Assembly: GCA_037039925.1 (NCBI GenBank)
Contig: JAXRKP010000464.1
Span: 236,847 to 300,846 of the forward strand
Direction: 5' to 3'
DNA: 64,000 nt
Source of the DNA: Doris montereyensis
Lineage: Eukaryota > Mollusca > Gastropoda > Nudibranchia > Dorididae
A program made the position numbers and the translations under genes. This document shows positions 1 through 10,734 of the stretch, piece after piece (the stretch's first letter is position 1; every line of letters begins with the position of its first letter). The notes below the pieces were generated by a model that did not search any database, was not told where the DNA came from, and was given only the letters and a program-made list of their open reading frames with translations.

Positions 1-172
1 AATGTCACAAATTTCGAATACAGTTTATTTTGATTACATTTTTTTTTCTCTTTCTGTAACCCCTGCTATTACTTAAAGCTAATTTTCTCTCCATATTTCC
101 CCTGCATCTCAGAGTTAAAAGACATAATCTTGTGCGTTTTTTAAATTTTATTTATGTTCTCTTTTTCCTAAG

Positions 173-279
173 GATGCATCGTGGATATCATTTGATAAAA
201 CATTGATGTGTACTTGCCCTTGTGACGTTTACCTTCTACTGAAAAGCTCTCAGTTTGTTGCCCATGATCTTGACATGCC
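173..279 (+). CDS. CDC123: CDC123 exon (first in window)
   Basis: The exon follows a cctaag acceptor and ends at CC|gtgagt. It encodes [15 protein letters not shown] followed by the [15 protein letters not shown] block typical of CDC123. It starts in phase 0 and ends in phase 2, completing proline with the first base of the next exon. Confidence 0.92.
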
Positions 280-3200
280 GTGAGTATTTTCTCTGTTCAT
301 TAAACTGAAAATTATATATATTTATGTCCTTGTCACTTTATCCTTTCCCCAATCATTTTGGTGAAAGAAAAATGTAAAAGCATTAAGCAAGGCGTTAATT
401 TTCTCTAATATACGTTTTGCATGAGATTGAAGGAATGTTTCGTTAATCATGCCAGTCAGTTTGTGCCTCGTTAAGTAAAGTTTGTGATATGAAAAGGATA
501 AGACACTTATAGCAATGAATTTTGCATTAACCCTTTGAACCCTGACCTTCTGAGTCTAAAACATTCCATCCTCAGAGCTCCTGAGCAAATTTTACCCAAA
601 TTTTACCCTTTCAAAACAATCAAAGTCAATGCCCTCTGCATGCAGACATATTCAAAGAATCACTGTCAACAGTTATGAGATAGAACATTTCTCATCAGGC
701 AATAAATATAACTCTTGAGCACCAATGTTCAAATGTATGATATCCTGACAGCTAAATTGGCCTCTAGGTATATCATCGCATAAGATTGTGACTGCTATAT
801 GGGTTAAAACACAATGAATTGAAAAGTAAAATGAAGCATTTCTTAGCAGAAGGCTTTGAGTGTAGTGTGTGCTTCTGGTAGGGCCTACTTCTTTCATTTT
901 ACTTTCACCCTTTTATTCATCTTGTCATCTTGCTGTTTCCTCTTAATTCACCCTGAGATCACTGCAAATGGTGAATGGGTAAATTCTAATGAAACACACA
1001 AACAAAAACAAACCGCTGCATCGGTCACTCGCTTTCAAAAAGTTTTAATCAACACAAGATCTGCCACCTAGTAAATTTCTGCTTTGCCTTTCTTTTCATG
1101 CCTGAAAATGATACGAGCATGTATTGGTGTTTTAATGCACAATTATGTTTTACCTATGGTATACTTGGTAGTATTAATATCATGATTTACCTTTAATAGG
1201 GTCAACTGATTGGCCAGATCAATAGTAATAGTCCCTGTTTTATTCCATTTCATTCATTCATTCATTCATTCATTCATTCATTCATTCATTCATTCATTCA
1301 TTCATTCATTCATTCATTCAATTTATTCACTTATTCTTTGTTCATTCATTCTTTTATTGATTGATTCATTCATTCATGCACCACCAATTCATTCCACAAA
1401 TTTGTTACGGTTGTTTTTGTTTTAATAAAATTTTCTTTGTGTTTTGTCTCAAACCACATTTAAAAGAGCTAGATACATTCTTCCTTTGAGAGTTGATGTT
1501 CTCCTTTACACTGTTTAATATTGCTTTCTTTCAGGTCTCATTCTGATTTTTAGGAAGGAAGGGTAGCACTAGTTGTAGGTCTGTATTATGAGTAGAATCG
1601 TTCAAGAAAACTTTTGTCAGATAAATGTTAATATTTGAAAAGTTTGTTTTTTCGTCAACGCCCTACCCAATATGTAAAGGCTAAAACATCTCTTATTTGT
1701 TTTACTCTGAATCCAGATTTTCTGGCTGTGATGAAGTCAGTAAGGATCAAGCCACTTCAGCCCTTTCGTACAATTTAGTTTTACGACAGTGGCACCCACC
1801 ACATCCGGCATCTGAGTTTCGTTGTTTTGTCAAAGAAAAGAAAATTGTAGGTAAGACCTTTACATTAGAGATCATGGTTGGCATGGAAGCAAGAAGACTT
1901 TATTTGAATTTAATCTTTAATTAGTTTGGAATTTTGGAGTTGAAAATGTTCTCAAAGCTGGAGTTCTGATTTATGACCTCATTTGGCAATAGTTTCTAAA
2001 TAGTGGACATTTATTTTTTAAAGGAAATTTCTGATGACCTTGTTGGATGTACACTCTTGTTGAGTCCACAAGCTCATGGAATACTAAGGCACAACTAATT
2101 TTTTAAAAGTGCTTATAGTCTAAAGGATGCAAATAAGCCTGAACATTTTTCTCCATTTCATGAAGAATTAAAAGATCCTTGAAAGCTTTAGGGCTGACAG
2201 TTGATTACTTCCAAAACATAGTTTGTATCCTTTGCACCGGGACAGAATGGGAGCTACATGTTAAGTGCTACCCCAATGATACATTAGGCTGCGCTAAATA
2301 GGATTTAAACCTGTTACCTTTGTCTTCAGTCTAGCAGTCAACTACTGGATCACAGATACCATGAAGAATGAATAAATCGATTTCTATTTGAAAACAAATA
2401 TTATCTTTTATAGTCCAAGAATGCCTCACTCAGTGGTACATCACTGATAGAGTAGGTTTTAAAATAGTCTATATTTACACTTTAACCCTTTGAGACCTAA
2501 GGCCCTATATTTATTGCCCTATATACCTGGCCTCCTGAGCGAAAATTACAAAAAACGAACAGAGGTTAGTAAAACACTCATAGCATGCAAACAACTTGTT
2601 AGAAACTGATGAAATTTCAACATAATATACTCAAAGGGTCTACCTGAAGTCTAGCGCAGAATTTCACCTTTGTGTACCAATTTGGCCAGCAGGTGGATCA
2701 TTTGATGCACAGATACTTCTTGCAAAGTGAGCAGCAAATTGTGCTTTTGACCTTCTTGCAGGGGTTATCCTTATAATCCACTCCAGGTTCTGTCTCTTGT
2801 ACCTGGTATGTTTATCCATGCAGACAGCACAGAGATGATATGTGGAGGCATTTCCGGGTAGTGCTGCCCAGGTGTCAGGTGCACAGGGCAGGAGCATTGT
2901 GAAGATTCGCAATTGCAGTCATGCGATAATTTCCAATAAGTGAAAGGCAAAGTTGTTGGATGAATCTGGTGAAATGCAGCTGTTTCTTTGCTCCTGCCTG
3001 GAGTTGTACCTTGTAGACGACATAAGAATTGTAGCAGGCCCACATGAAGCACTTGATGAAGAGGTGTCTCTCGGTAGTGCCTACAGCTGCGTTGGAGTCG
3101 GGTCATCTAGTCATTTTTATCACAACCCCCATGTACAATTTATAATCCTTGACCAGCTGAAGCATTTCAATTTCCAGCAGTGTGCCATCCTTATTCCTTC

Positions 3201-6200
3201 TATTGGCTATGACAACTTGCTGTGGGTCATGATAATTTGAAATGAAGGCGATTGGTTTCTGGTGTTGCCATACCAAGCATGACATGCTTTCACTGCAGAG
3301 ATAACGGCTTTCTCCTCGTTTCAATTTCTTGACCTTTTTCAGGGATGCTGGAAACAGCTTGCAGTTGGTTTGGATTGTTCGAACAACTCTAGTTCTCAGT
3401 TTATTCAAGGCATATTGAGAAAGATACACAGTATTATAATATCTGTCCATTACCAACACATGCGCCTTTCCTCCAGCTCACATGATGTCAGAAGACGCAC
3501 CACTGTGTTACCCACTATGCCTAAATTTCTCTCAATGACCTGAGCAGCATCTGTGTATATCTCTGCATTGAGAATATATCCTGTCTCCACTTCACACAAT
3601 AAAAAAGCTTTGATGCCCCATTTCATAGGCTTGTCTTTTATGTATTGCTTTATTGCGAGGTGATTTTTTGTTGAGATCATCCCCTCGTCGAGACTCCAAG
3701 TGTTTTTGGGGATTGCAGTAGTGACGGAACTTTACCAGCAAATCTTCAAGCATTGGCCTCACCTTATACACTTTGTCTGTTTTATCTACATTCTCATCTT
3801 CCTCATATACAACGTGTAAGAACGTTCAGATAGCAAGAAAGCGATCTCTTACCATGACGCTGCGAAAACCGGGCGTAAATCCGATAAAGTCAGCACCATC
3901 GTTTGTCCAGTAGTCGCGATAATTTGGCTTTATACGCATGTATTCCATGTAGATCCTAAGACCTATAAATGCCTTCATTTCTCAACAGTTACATCTTTGA
4001 ATGATTTTGCATGATAACAAGTGGGTTTGTCTCTACGTGTTTGTTGGGCATGCAGATTTGTCTCCTGTGTCACATTGTCTCAAAATTTATTGTCCGCAAA
4101 CAAGGCAAGAAAGTCTATGGGTTCACTATCAGCTGTGAAAGAGTCTGGCATGTTCATTGGACCTCTATCATTCTCAACAAAATCTAGATCTACATTTGAC
4201 TGTGTAAACTGGGTGGTCCACTCTGTTTCCATCTTTACCCTAGTACTAGATCTACGTTTGGCTGTGTAAACTGGGTGGTCCACTCCCCATCTACCCTAGT
4301 ACTAGTTTGGCTGTGTAAACTGGATGGTCCACTCTGTTTCCATCTCTACCCTAGTACTAGATCTACATTTGGCTGTGTAAACTTGGTCCACTCTGTGTAA
4401 ATCTACGTTTGGCTGTGTAAACTGGGTGGTCCACTCTGTTTCCATCTCTACCCTAGTACTAGATCTACGTTTGGCTGTGTAAACTGGGTGGTCCACTCTG
4501 TTTCCATCTCTACCTAGTACTAGATCTAGATCTAGTATCACCCCCATCACCTGTTTGGGTGACACAACCCATTTGAGTCACACGCCCCCTTTTCCCCATT
4601 GGCTTAACATTACTAACAGTATCACTGTTGTCACCAAACGAAAGCTCACTTTCACTACTTTCACTGTCACTAGAGAACTATCACTACTTGACTCATAGAT
4701 ATCACAGTCAATGTCTTCTGCATCCGAAACATTGAACGAATCGATCGCCTGTTGTGTGGTAAGCAGTCCAGATCTAGCCCTTTTACCAGTCGAAGTAGAG
4801 GGTTTGTCGAGTGCTCGCTTCATTTTCAATAATTTTCATTAATTTCACATGAAAAAACACCATTTCAACTAAGTCTTCCATCTTACTGTTTCCCCTTCTG
4901 GTAGCTCCTACTTTTTCCTTTTACTCTTTCGCTTTGCTTTTATCTTGCTGTTTCCTCTTAATTCACCCTGAGATCACCACAATGGTGGACTGGGTAAGTT
5001 CTCAATTGAACAAACCAACAAACACATCCTCTTCATTATAATGGGACATGGGTCATTCAAGTTTCAAGAGAGCCCTTGAAACGGCAGCAAAGTCACTTAC
5101 GACCTCAGCTGGCTTCGGGGTCAGTCTCCTCTTCAATGTCCCTGAGATCACACGGCACATGGTGGATGGGGTAAATTGCATTGTTTTATTTATTTTATTT
5201 CCAACCAACAGTGGGCTTATAAGGCAATAGAGAATGTTAATTGTTTCCTACTTTAGAAATTGTCTCCTGTTTTTACTTTTTATTTCTGCACAAGTACATT
5301 TAATATGCTGTATGTTTTGTTTCATTGTCAAATTTAATTTTTTTCCTCTTCCTTAGGCATGTGTCAGAGGAATGCTGAGAAGTATTATGAGAGCATTGGA
5401 CAAGAAAAAGACCAAGTTATCAAAGAAATTTTGGAATTTTTCTCAAAGAAGATAGTTGACAACTTTCCCCTTCGTAACTGTATGTAAGAAATAGTTTTAG
5501 TAGAATTACATTATTCTTAAATAATCTAAAGAATTTTTGTTTATTTTGTTATCTCTAACAAACGATGTATTGAAAAAGAAGTGGGTACAAAATAGTATTA
5601 CGGCTTTGATAATCAACAATTGTTTTAGATTAACAAGGATATTTACGGTGCACACATTTGAATGAAACAAGTATTTTACAATTACAATGACTTCTGAGGT
5701 CATTGTTTATACCTTATGCTTTGATGATAGTCAATTAATGCAAATAGACAATACATGACTTGGGTAATTGAGTCTGTTATATTTTGAAAAATGAAGGTTG
5801 TGAATGATCAAGATTTCTGTGTTGAACAATTTTATTTTTTTATTTTTGTTTAGTCATTTTGAAGCAAGAATTTCAATGAGAGGGAGGGGGGATTTCTTTT
5901 CAGTTTTTAAAAAGAGACGGAGAGGGGGTAAAACTTATTTTCTTTTTACTTCTGTATTATGATAAGATAGGGGAAGGGATGACATTGTTTTCGGGTTTTT
6001 TTTCAGTTTTTACATGTTTTTAATGTTTGTTTGCTTTTTTTTTTTTTTTAAGACTTTTGTTTGTTTGATTGTTTGTATTTTTCTTTCGCTTTCACCTTTG
6101 TTCTTTTTTTGTTGTGGGTTGGGTTTTTTTGGGGTTTTTTTTTTTTCTGTGTCAGCTGATTTTTTATGTTACCATTTATTTTATTATTTTTAATTGTCAT

Positions 6201-7389
6201 TTTCTAATCTTATCTGAACCAGTTACACATTTTGAAAAATAATTATTCTTATGTAAGACAAAAAAACAATTTTGAGAGTTTAGAAACGGCAACATGTTTT
6301 TTTCTTCCTCAGATGTTATTGATTTGATCAGAGTAAGAAAAGTAAGTCACAAAACATGTGATATGTAAAGTTCTAGATGCAAATCTTATAGGAGTGTATG
6401 TATGTTTTTGTTAAGTGAGGGAAGAGAGACAGAGAGAGAGATAGTTTTTTGTTTGTTTCTTTGAATTTACCCTGTCCACCATGGCGGTGATCTTAGGGTG
6501 AAAAGAGAGAGAGACAGAGGGAGGGAGGGGAGATACACATTCACAGACATGCATACAAACAAAGAGAGAGACCGAGAGAAATATAGGTAGTTGAATAAAA
6601 GAAAATTGGATAAATGCACCCAGGACCACCATAATTTGCATGAAGATTTAAAATAGCCTGCTTTATGTTCTTATCATATTAATTTTTGGATAAAGACAGT
6701 ATGTGGAGTCATTGAAAAAAGATTGGTATGCCTGTGATCAAGGACAATTCATTGATTTCCTGTCATTACGATAAAAAGGCTTGCGTTACCTTGGTATCAA
6801 GTACCGACTCAATCTAATAATTGTACTTGATATTTATTACCCATACATAATACAGTAGTATCAGAGTTCAAGAGACCCAGCTTTATCATAAATCATAATC
6901 CATTACAGTAGTCTCCGCCAAAATGCATGGTCCATGAGTGACAAAAAAATTGTGCATTTCAGCAAAGGTGCATTTTAACTGAGTCAAGGGCCATCACATG
7001 TAGTGCCATTCTTGTTTGGGCATAAACTCTTTTGTTTTGTTAGTTGTTTGTTATCATTTGGGTTGTGTTTGTTGCTTCTTGGTTTGATGATAAGACCCAA
7101 TTATGTGTATGTATATATGTGTGTATGTATGTATGAGTGTGTGTATGTAAGTATGTGTGTATGTATGTATGTACATGTATTTAAATTTCCCTAATAGCTT
7201 TATATTCCATACAATTTTAACTTATGGAACCTTTCATGAAATAATTTTACTTTGAATCTTAGTGATTTATTAGTTATATACAAACTATATTATATTTCTA
7301 CACCTTATAATATACACTTGGATTTTAACTACTGATGTGATCAAAATGATGTGCCAATGAAGGACAATCAAGTTTATTATTATTATTAA

Positions 7390-7429
<40 letters not shown>

Positions 7430-9627
7430 GGCCTGACCTCTTCTCTTAGATAGCTCGTTCTTTTCTCAGTCAAGACTACAAAAAGGGATGGGTTGGTGGA
7501 GACATTCAGCAACAAGGAATATTTTTGTATTTGTTGACACTCATGACACGCGTGTCATATGGAGTACGATCTCCATGGGTAAAAGTGACACGAGACCTTT
7601 TTCAGATTTTCTTACCGAGATCGAAGAGAGAGCCGATCAGAGTGTCTTTCTGACAGACCATCATCGACGGCCAAGTCGAGGATGGAACGGCGTATATGGG
7701 TAACAAGAGCCAAGACTAGGCATTGTCGTGCGCATGTATGCACATAGTTAAGACAGATCTAGATGCCGCCCACACACACACACACACAAACACATGTGTG
7801 CGTGACATATTTTGTTACTGGGAGAGGCAAAAGACGTTATTGAGTTTAATTTTCTAATGAATTCACACTTTAAACAAATTGAAGACGTGTTTACAAAAAC
7901 ATGTTGCATTTTGGCGAAGTCAAGCCAGTAGTTGTTGCATTTTGAGGCCGTAATTAGCGTTGTAAAATTCGGTTACATGAACAAAACTTGCATTATGACG
8001 AATCGTGCATTTTGGCGGCATGTAATTTGACGGAAACTACTGTATTGAGTCCAGGCACAAAGTCTAGGTGTTTGTCGAATTATCTGTCTTTATATATATC
8101 TATCTTTTGTATATATCTATCTATCTCTCTATCTATCTATCTATCTATCAATTTATCTATCCATCTACTTATCTATCTTTCTATCTATCAATCTATCAAT
8201 CTATCTATCCTACTATCTATTTATCTATCCATCTATCTATTTATCTATCTATCTATCAATTTATCTATCTACTTATCTTTCTATCTATCTATCCACCCAT
8301 CTATCTATCTATCTATCCATTTATCGTTCTAGTGCCATATCTATCTATCTATTTATCTCTCTTTCTATCTATGTATCTATCATTCTATCTGTCTATCTAT
8401 CTTTATATCCATCTATGTATCTACCTGCCAGGGAAAAGTGCAGTTGGTAGATTTCAACCCATGGGGGCCAGTCACTGACAGTCTGATGTTTGAATGGGAA
8501 GAGATGGAAGCTTTGAATTCACCTCCTGACACACAGCAGGTAGGGTATCTTACATCATTTACGTGTTGCAAGTATAAGAAAATGTTGACAAACGTTTCCA
8601 TATAGACCATATAAGAACATAAATGAGACAAGGTAAATAAAAGAAGCAGAAAAGTTTAAGCACACTTGGTGCAACAGGTAGTGTTGTGAGTTTGTAATCA
8701 CGACAACATCGGTTTTTGTTTTCATGACATTCTTCTTTTCTTAGGTAAAGTATTTCTTTTTGCTTTCCTTAATTGACTCAGGTGTGAATGAGTACCTAGC
8801 TATAGGGAGAGGACAATTTTGTTAAAGTCATATTCTGAAGCACCAAACAGACAGCTATACTGTATGCTCCCCATGGAGTTGAGAAGGGCTTTGAGTGAAA
8901 TGGCCTGCTGGGGGAGAGGGGGGGGGGCAGTAGATAATGTAAAGGCAATGAGCTCACATTTGTGTGTGTTTTATATGTGTATTTGTCTGTCTATGTTGTT
9001 TTGGATCTTTAATCAACTCTATGTCTTTAGGCATCATGATCTATATGGCATTTTGTCTAATCCCTTGTTTATACATAATTTGACAGGTCATTGCTTGTGT
9101 TTCAAATATGTGTGTGTGTGTATAATAGTAATAATGATAATTATAGTGATACATAAGTAGTGGTAACTGATTTTTTTTCTCCAGATTCCAGATTTCCGTT
9201 ATGTGATGAGTGAAGATGGTGTTAAAAGTGCAAGCCACGCCATATATTCTCTGCCTCAAGATGTTGTGGATCTCGGAACGGGACAGATCCCCTCAAACTC
9301 ATAGACCTCATGAACCTGGTAATGCTCCTTTTTTTTTTTATTCCTACAAGTTAAATACATTGCTGATTGGTCAATTTTAAAATGTTATTATTATGTTCCT
9401 TTGAACATAAGTAAAATTGTGATTTCTTAAGGCATCATATGATCATTTATGAAATTTCAACATTTTATCTTTTAAGGTCTCTCCTTTAACCTGTTTTCAA
9501 AGTATAAATAGAAAATGAAGGCTATTTAGTTTACTTCTTTCTATGTTGTTTTTTTAAAATAAATTCAGAATTTTGCTTTTCCCACTAGACGGAAAAAGTG
9601 AAAAAAAGAATACAGCCTGCTTTGTAA
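173..9627 (+). CDS. CDC123: CDC123 (D123) homologue, eIF2 assembly chaperone; 5' end outside window
   Basis: CDC123 is a cytosolic ATP-grasp-fold protein that binds eIF2 gamma and promotes assembly of the eIF2 heterotrimer. Seven exons join in phase: 173-279, 1717-1850, 5357-5479, 6313-6341, 8432-8539, 9185-9318, 9589-9627. Family signatures visible in order are [64 protein letters not shown], then [18 protein letters not shown] followed by FEWEE. The DFNP segment is the conserved metal/ATP-binding block of the family. The C-terminal PQDVVDL block and a short basic tail follow. The N-terminal third is missing because the window begins inside the gene. Exon 6 carries a one-base frame break near 9285 that would end the protein early; restoring one G in CAG-ATCC recovers the expected LIDLMNL tail. 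Splice sites are GT-AG throughout. The family call is very secure; the last exon is less so. Confidence 0.93.
527..806. mobile_element. Possible TTAA-flanked piggyBac-like MITE
   Basis: A 280-bp block begins TTAACCCTTTGAACC and ends GGGTTAA, giving TTAA at both ends and CCC/GGG termini. Its left end resembles the left end of the piggyBac copy at 2482 (TTAACCCTTTGAGACC, then a shared CCTGAGC motif further in). It has no coding capacity. The terminal repeat is very short, so the right boundary is tentative. Confidence 0.35.
871..985 (+). repeat. Dispersed palindromic repeat, copy 1
   Basis: The block cttctggtag...gctgtttcctcttaattc, then CACCCTGAGATCACTGC, then GGTGAATGGGTAAATTC recurs at 4895-5005, in part at 5140-5180, and inverted at 6452-6505. 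Its core is an imperfect inverted repeat (GAATT-CACCC...GGGTAAATTC). It lies in a CDC123 intron and has no coding content. Confidence 0.6.
1249..1378. repeat. (ATTC)n microsatellite
   Basis: About 18 perfect ATTC units occupy 1249-1320, with interrupted units to 1378. It lies in the CDC123 intron between the exons ending at 279 and starting at 1717. The apparent reading frame of repeated FIHSFIHS residues is an artefact. Confidence 0.95.
1717..1850 (+). CDS. CDC123: CDC123 exon
   Basis: Acceptor atccag, donor GTAG|gtaaga. It encodes the segment ending [20 protein letters not shown], the central CDC123 signature. It enters with one base completing the previous proline codon and leaves one G that pairs with GC of the next exon to make glycine. 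Confidence 0.95.
2482..4840 (-). pseudogene. Decayed piggyBac transposase (DDE_Tnp_1_7 type)
   Basis: Fragments of one piggyBac-family transposase follow each other on the minus strand. The N-terminal region is near 4829-4600 ([17 protein letters not shown], acidic D/S stretch), and a later segment at 4080-4150 reads [13 protein letters not shown]. The catalytic core lies at about 3680-3450 ([33 protein letters not shown]) and 3459-3103 ([43 protein letters not shown]). The C-terminal region and cysteine motif are at 3100-2660 ([17 protein letters not shown]). The VMD of VMDRYY is one of the expected catalytic aspartates. Several frame changes, stops and an internal minisatellite make it non-functional. 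The left boundary is proposed at TTAACCCTTTGAG (2482); the right boundary is not resolved. It sits antisense in a CDC123 intron. Confidence 0.87.
4195..4525. repeat. 62-bp minisatellite inside the piggyBac N-terminal region
   Basis: About five copies of a unit containing ctgtttccatctctaccc, tagtactagatctacg, tttggctgtgtaaactg and ggtggtccact, some shortened by deletion. On the minus strand each copy reads [12 protein letters not shown], transposase sequence just before PIDFLALF. The 62-bp period is not divisible by three, so expansion destroyed the frame. Confidence 0.8.
4895..5005 (+). repeat. Dispersed palindromic repeat, copy 2
   Basis: Nearly the same as the block at 871-985: cttctggtagctcctac, gctgtttcctcttaattc, CACCCTGAGATCACCAC, then GGTGGACTGGGTAA. 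It directly follows the decayed piggyBac copy. Confidence 0.6.
5357..5479 (+). CDS. CDC123: CDC123 exon
   Basis: Acceptor ccttag, donor AACT|gtatgt. It encodes [20 protein letters not shown] and then [19 protein letters not shown]. This is the helical region between the two ATP-grasp halves. It ends with one base (T) of a tyrosine codon. Confidence 0.93.
5480..6312. other. CDC123 intron, T-rich, no other feature seen
   Basis: Low-complexity T- and TG-rich sequence (5820-6180) with several runs of 8 or more T. I see no coding block or recognisable transposon. Confidence 0.6.
6313..6341 (+). CDS. CDC123: CDC123 29-nt microexon
   Basis: Acceptor cctcag, donor AAAA|gtaagt. It completes the split tyrosine and encodes VIDLIRVRK, the short strand preceding the metal-binding block. 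It is the shortest exon of the gene; skipping it would shift the frame, because 29 is not a multiple of three. Phase agrees with both neighbours. Confidence 0.87.
6452..6505 (-). repeat. Dispersed palindromic repeat, inverted copy
   Basis: On the minus strand this reads CACCCTAAGATCACCGCCAT then GGTGGACAGGGTAAATTC, the same core as the copies at 871 and 4895. ACCgCCATGGTGG within it is close to self-complementary. GA-rich sequence flanks it on both sides. Confidence 0.55.
6904..8044. mobile_element. Non-autonomous Tc1/pogo-like DNA transposon, copy 1
   Basis: The element starts TACAGTAGTCTCCGCC followed by AAAATGCA and ends TGACGGAAACTACTGTA, so it has terminal inverted repeats (CAGTAGT-TCCG-CAAAATGCA) and a TA at each edge. 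Further inverted GTGCATTTTGGCG-type subrepeats lie inside each end. TA duplication with CAGTAGTC termini is characteristic of the pogo/Tigger branch of Tc1/mariner. No transposase is recognisable in it. The interior contains (GTAT)n at about 7105-7182, (ATT)n at 7374-7429 and a short (CA)n. Related copies lie at 24709 and 62150. Confidence 0.8.
7374..7429. repeat. (TTA)n microsatellite
   Basis: Near-perfect trinucleotide repeat inside copy 1 of the pogo-like element. The other two copies lack it at the matching place, so it expanded after insertion. Confidence 0.9.
8097..8423. repeat. (TCTA)n microsatellite abutting a CDC123 acceptor
   Basis: About 320 bp of TCTA units with TCTA-CAATT-type and TCCA interruptions. 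It ends within ten bases of the acceptor of the DFNP exon at 8432 and supplies its pyrimidine tract. Frames of repeated LSIYLSIY residues are artefacts. Confidence 0.93.
8432..8539 (+). CDS. CDC123: CDC123 exon with the DFNP metal/ATP-binding block
   Basis: Acceptor ctgccag, donor CAGCAG|gtaggg. It encodes [20 protein letters not shown] then [16 protein letters not shown]. The D and N of DFNP correspond to the catalytic-site metal ligands of the ATP-grasp fold. Its upstream polypyrimidine tract is supplied by a roughly 320-bp TCTA microsatellite ending only a few bases before the acceptor. Confidence 0.95.
8755..8955 (+). mobile_element. SINE family 2, 5'-truncated copy
   Basis: The block reads gactcaggtgtgaatgag, tacctagctatagg, then gagttgagaagggctttgag and aaatggcctgctggggga. 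The copy at 13985-14300 carries the same order of blocks on the opposite strand. The CACTCGACTTGGGTGTGAA-type core resembles conserved central domains shared by several invertebrate SINE families. No tRNA-like head is present in this copy. Confidence 0.6.
9185..9318 (+). CDS. CDC123: CDC123 exon with frame break
   Basis: Acceptor ctccag, donor AACCTG|gtaatg. It encodes [20 protein letters not shown] then [14 protein letters not shown]. After that the frame runs into TAG, but the next frame reads [11 protein letters not shown], the expected family continuation. A single missing base around 9285 explains this. Most likely a sequencing or assembly deletion, possibly a real allele. Confidence 0.85.
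9589..9627 (+). CDS. CDC123: Probable CDC123 terminal exon
   Basis: The acceptor cccactag is followed in phase 0 by [12 protein letters not shown] and TAA. A short lysine/arginine tail after the LMNL block is what the family C terminus looks like. It is so short that I rank it below the other exons; the assignment rests on phase and position only. Confidence 0.5.
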   Translation, partial: TEKVKKRIQPAL

Positions 9628-10125
9628 CTAATGATTCCACACACACACAAAGAGAGACATCAAAACCAACATGAATCGATTACAATAGATTCATTTAGAA
9701 GAATGTAGAACCAGAAATAAAATTAATATTTTCTTAATAGCTATAAATGGCCAACTGTTTATCCCATGAGATGAGCTGCAACTTAATACAAAAACAACCA
9801 TATCAGGCTGTCAAATATAAACGATTCCATCTTCAAATATTGATTGTCACCTGCACTCATTTTACTTTAGTACAGGAAGGCTGTGGAATGGACTGCCAAC
9901 AGTAATTAAACTCAGCAATAGCACTGAAGCTTTTACAAACAAAATGAAACACATCACTTTCAAATTAAAACTAGATTTACTGTTTGTGATTGATTTTTTT
10001 TATAAAGAAAGAAAAGAAGCATATGAGTGCTGACAGTAATACTCAAGACTGTCAATTGGTCAGTTGGTTAGTTATTATGACAAAAAAAAAACAATGAGAT
10101 TGGAAGAATAGGAAAGACCCTCTCC

Positions 10126-10136
10126 CTCCCTCCCTC

Positions 10137-10205
<69 letters not shown>
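10126..10205. repeat. (CT)n microsatellite
   Basis: About 35 CT units preceded by CCCTCCCTCC. It lies between the CDC123 3' end and the duplicated region. No gene overlaps it. Confidence 0.95.
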
Positions 10206-10208
<3 letters not shown>

Positions 10209-10403
10209 CCATGACATCGGTTCCCAAGTTTTTACTAGTGTTGCCCTCGTGTAAATGTGGGTCAGTGTTGACAAAGTGACAGACAATCTTAAACATTGAT
10301 GTTTTGGCTAAAATTTCTTCTCTTTAGTAGTAGATAATCATCCCTAGATTAAAGTACAAATTGTTTGAATTCTTCGCCACATTTTATGATTGTTTTGAAA
10401 CCT

Positions 10404-10640
10404 TCAGGTGATCTTGTTGCAGGGTACTGCAGAACTATGTGTTTGGTGGTCTCTGCTTTTTCGATGAAGAAAATTCATGAAGACTACTTGCTGTATGCAG
10501 TTCAGGTATCTATTTTCGTCTGTTGCCAAAGTTTCCAGGGACCTTGTGGAAATTTCACCTCTCTTTTCCACAACTGTTTGCTCCTCTATAATTTTCTTGA
10601 TGTCTGATAGTGAAGTCAGAGGGATGTTGCTGTCAATACA
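10404..10640. other. Exon-like open block, product not recognised
   Basis: Both strands stay open here. The minus strand gives a hydrophilic, protein-like sequence (IPLTSLSDIKKIIEEQTVVE, EKRGEISTRSLETLATDENR) with a possible acceptor attgacag near 10630. The plus strand has a possible exon between cttcag and gtatct. I do not recognise either product, no neighbouring exon links to it, and it could be a repeat fragment. Reported because its composition stands out from the surrounding AT-rich sequence. Confidence 0.25.
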
Positions 10641-10734
10641 CATTGCAGGATCAAATCTGATCAGACAAGATAAGCCTACCTTAAATCAATTACCATGAAA
10701 GAAATAAAGATAATAAGCCATTGTTTTAGCATTG

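Noticed and set aside
7488..7703. 71-codon plus-strand open frame
   Set aside because: It lies inside the pogo-like non-autonomous transposon, and its counterparts in the other two copies are not conserved as a reading frame.
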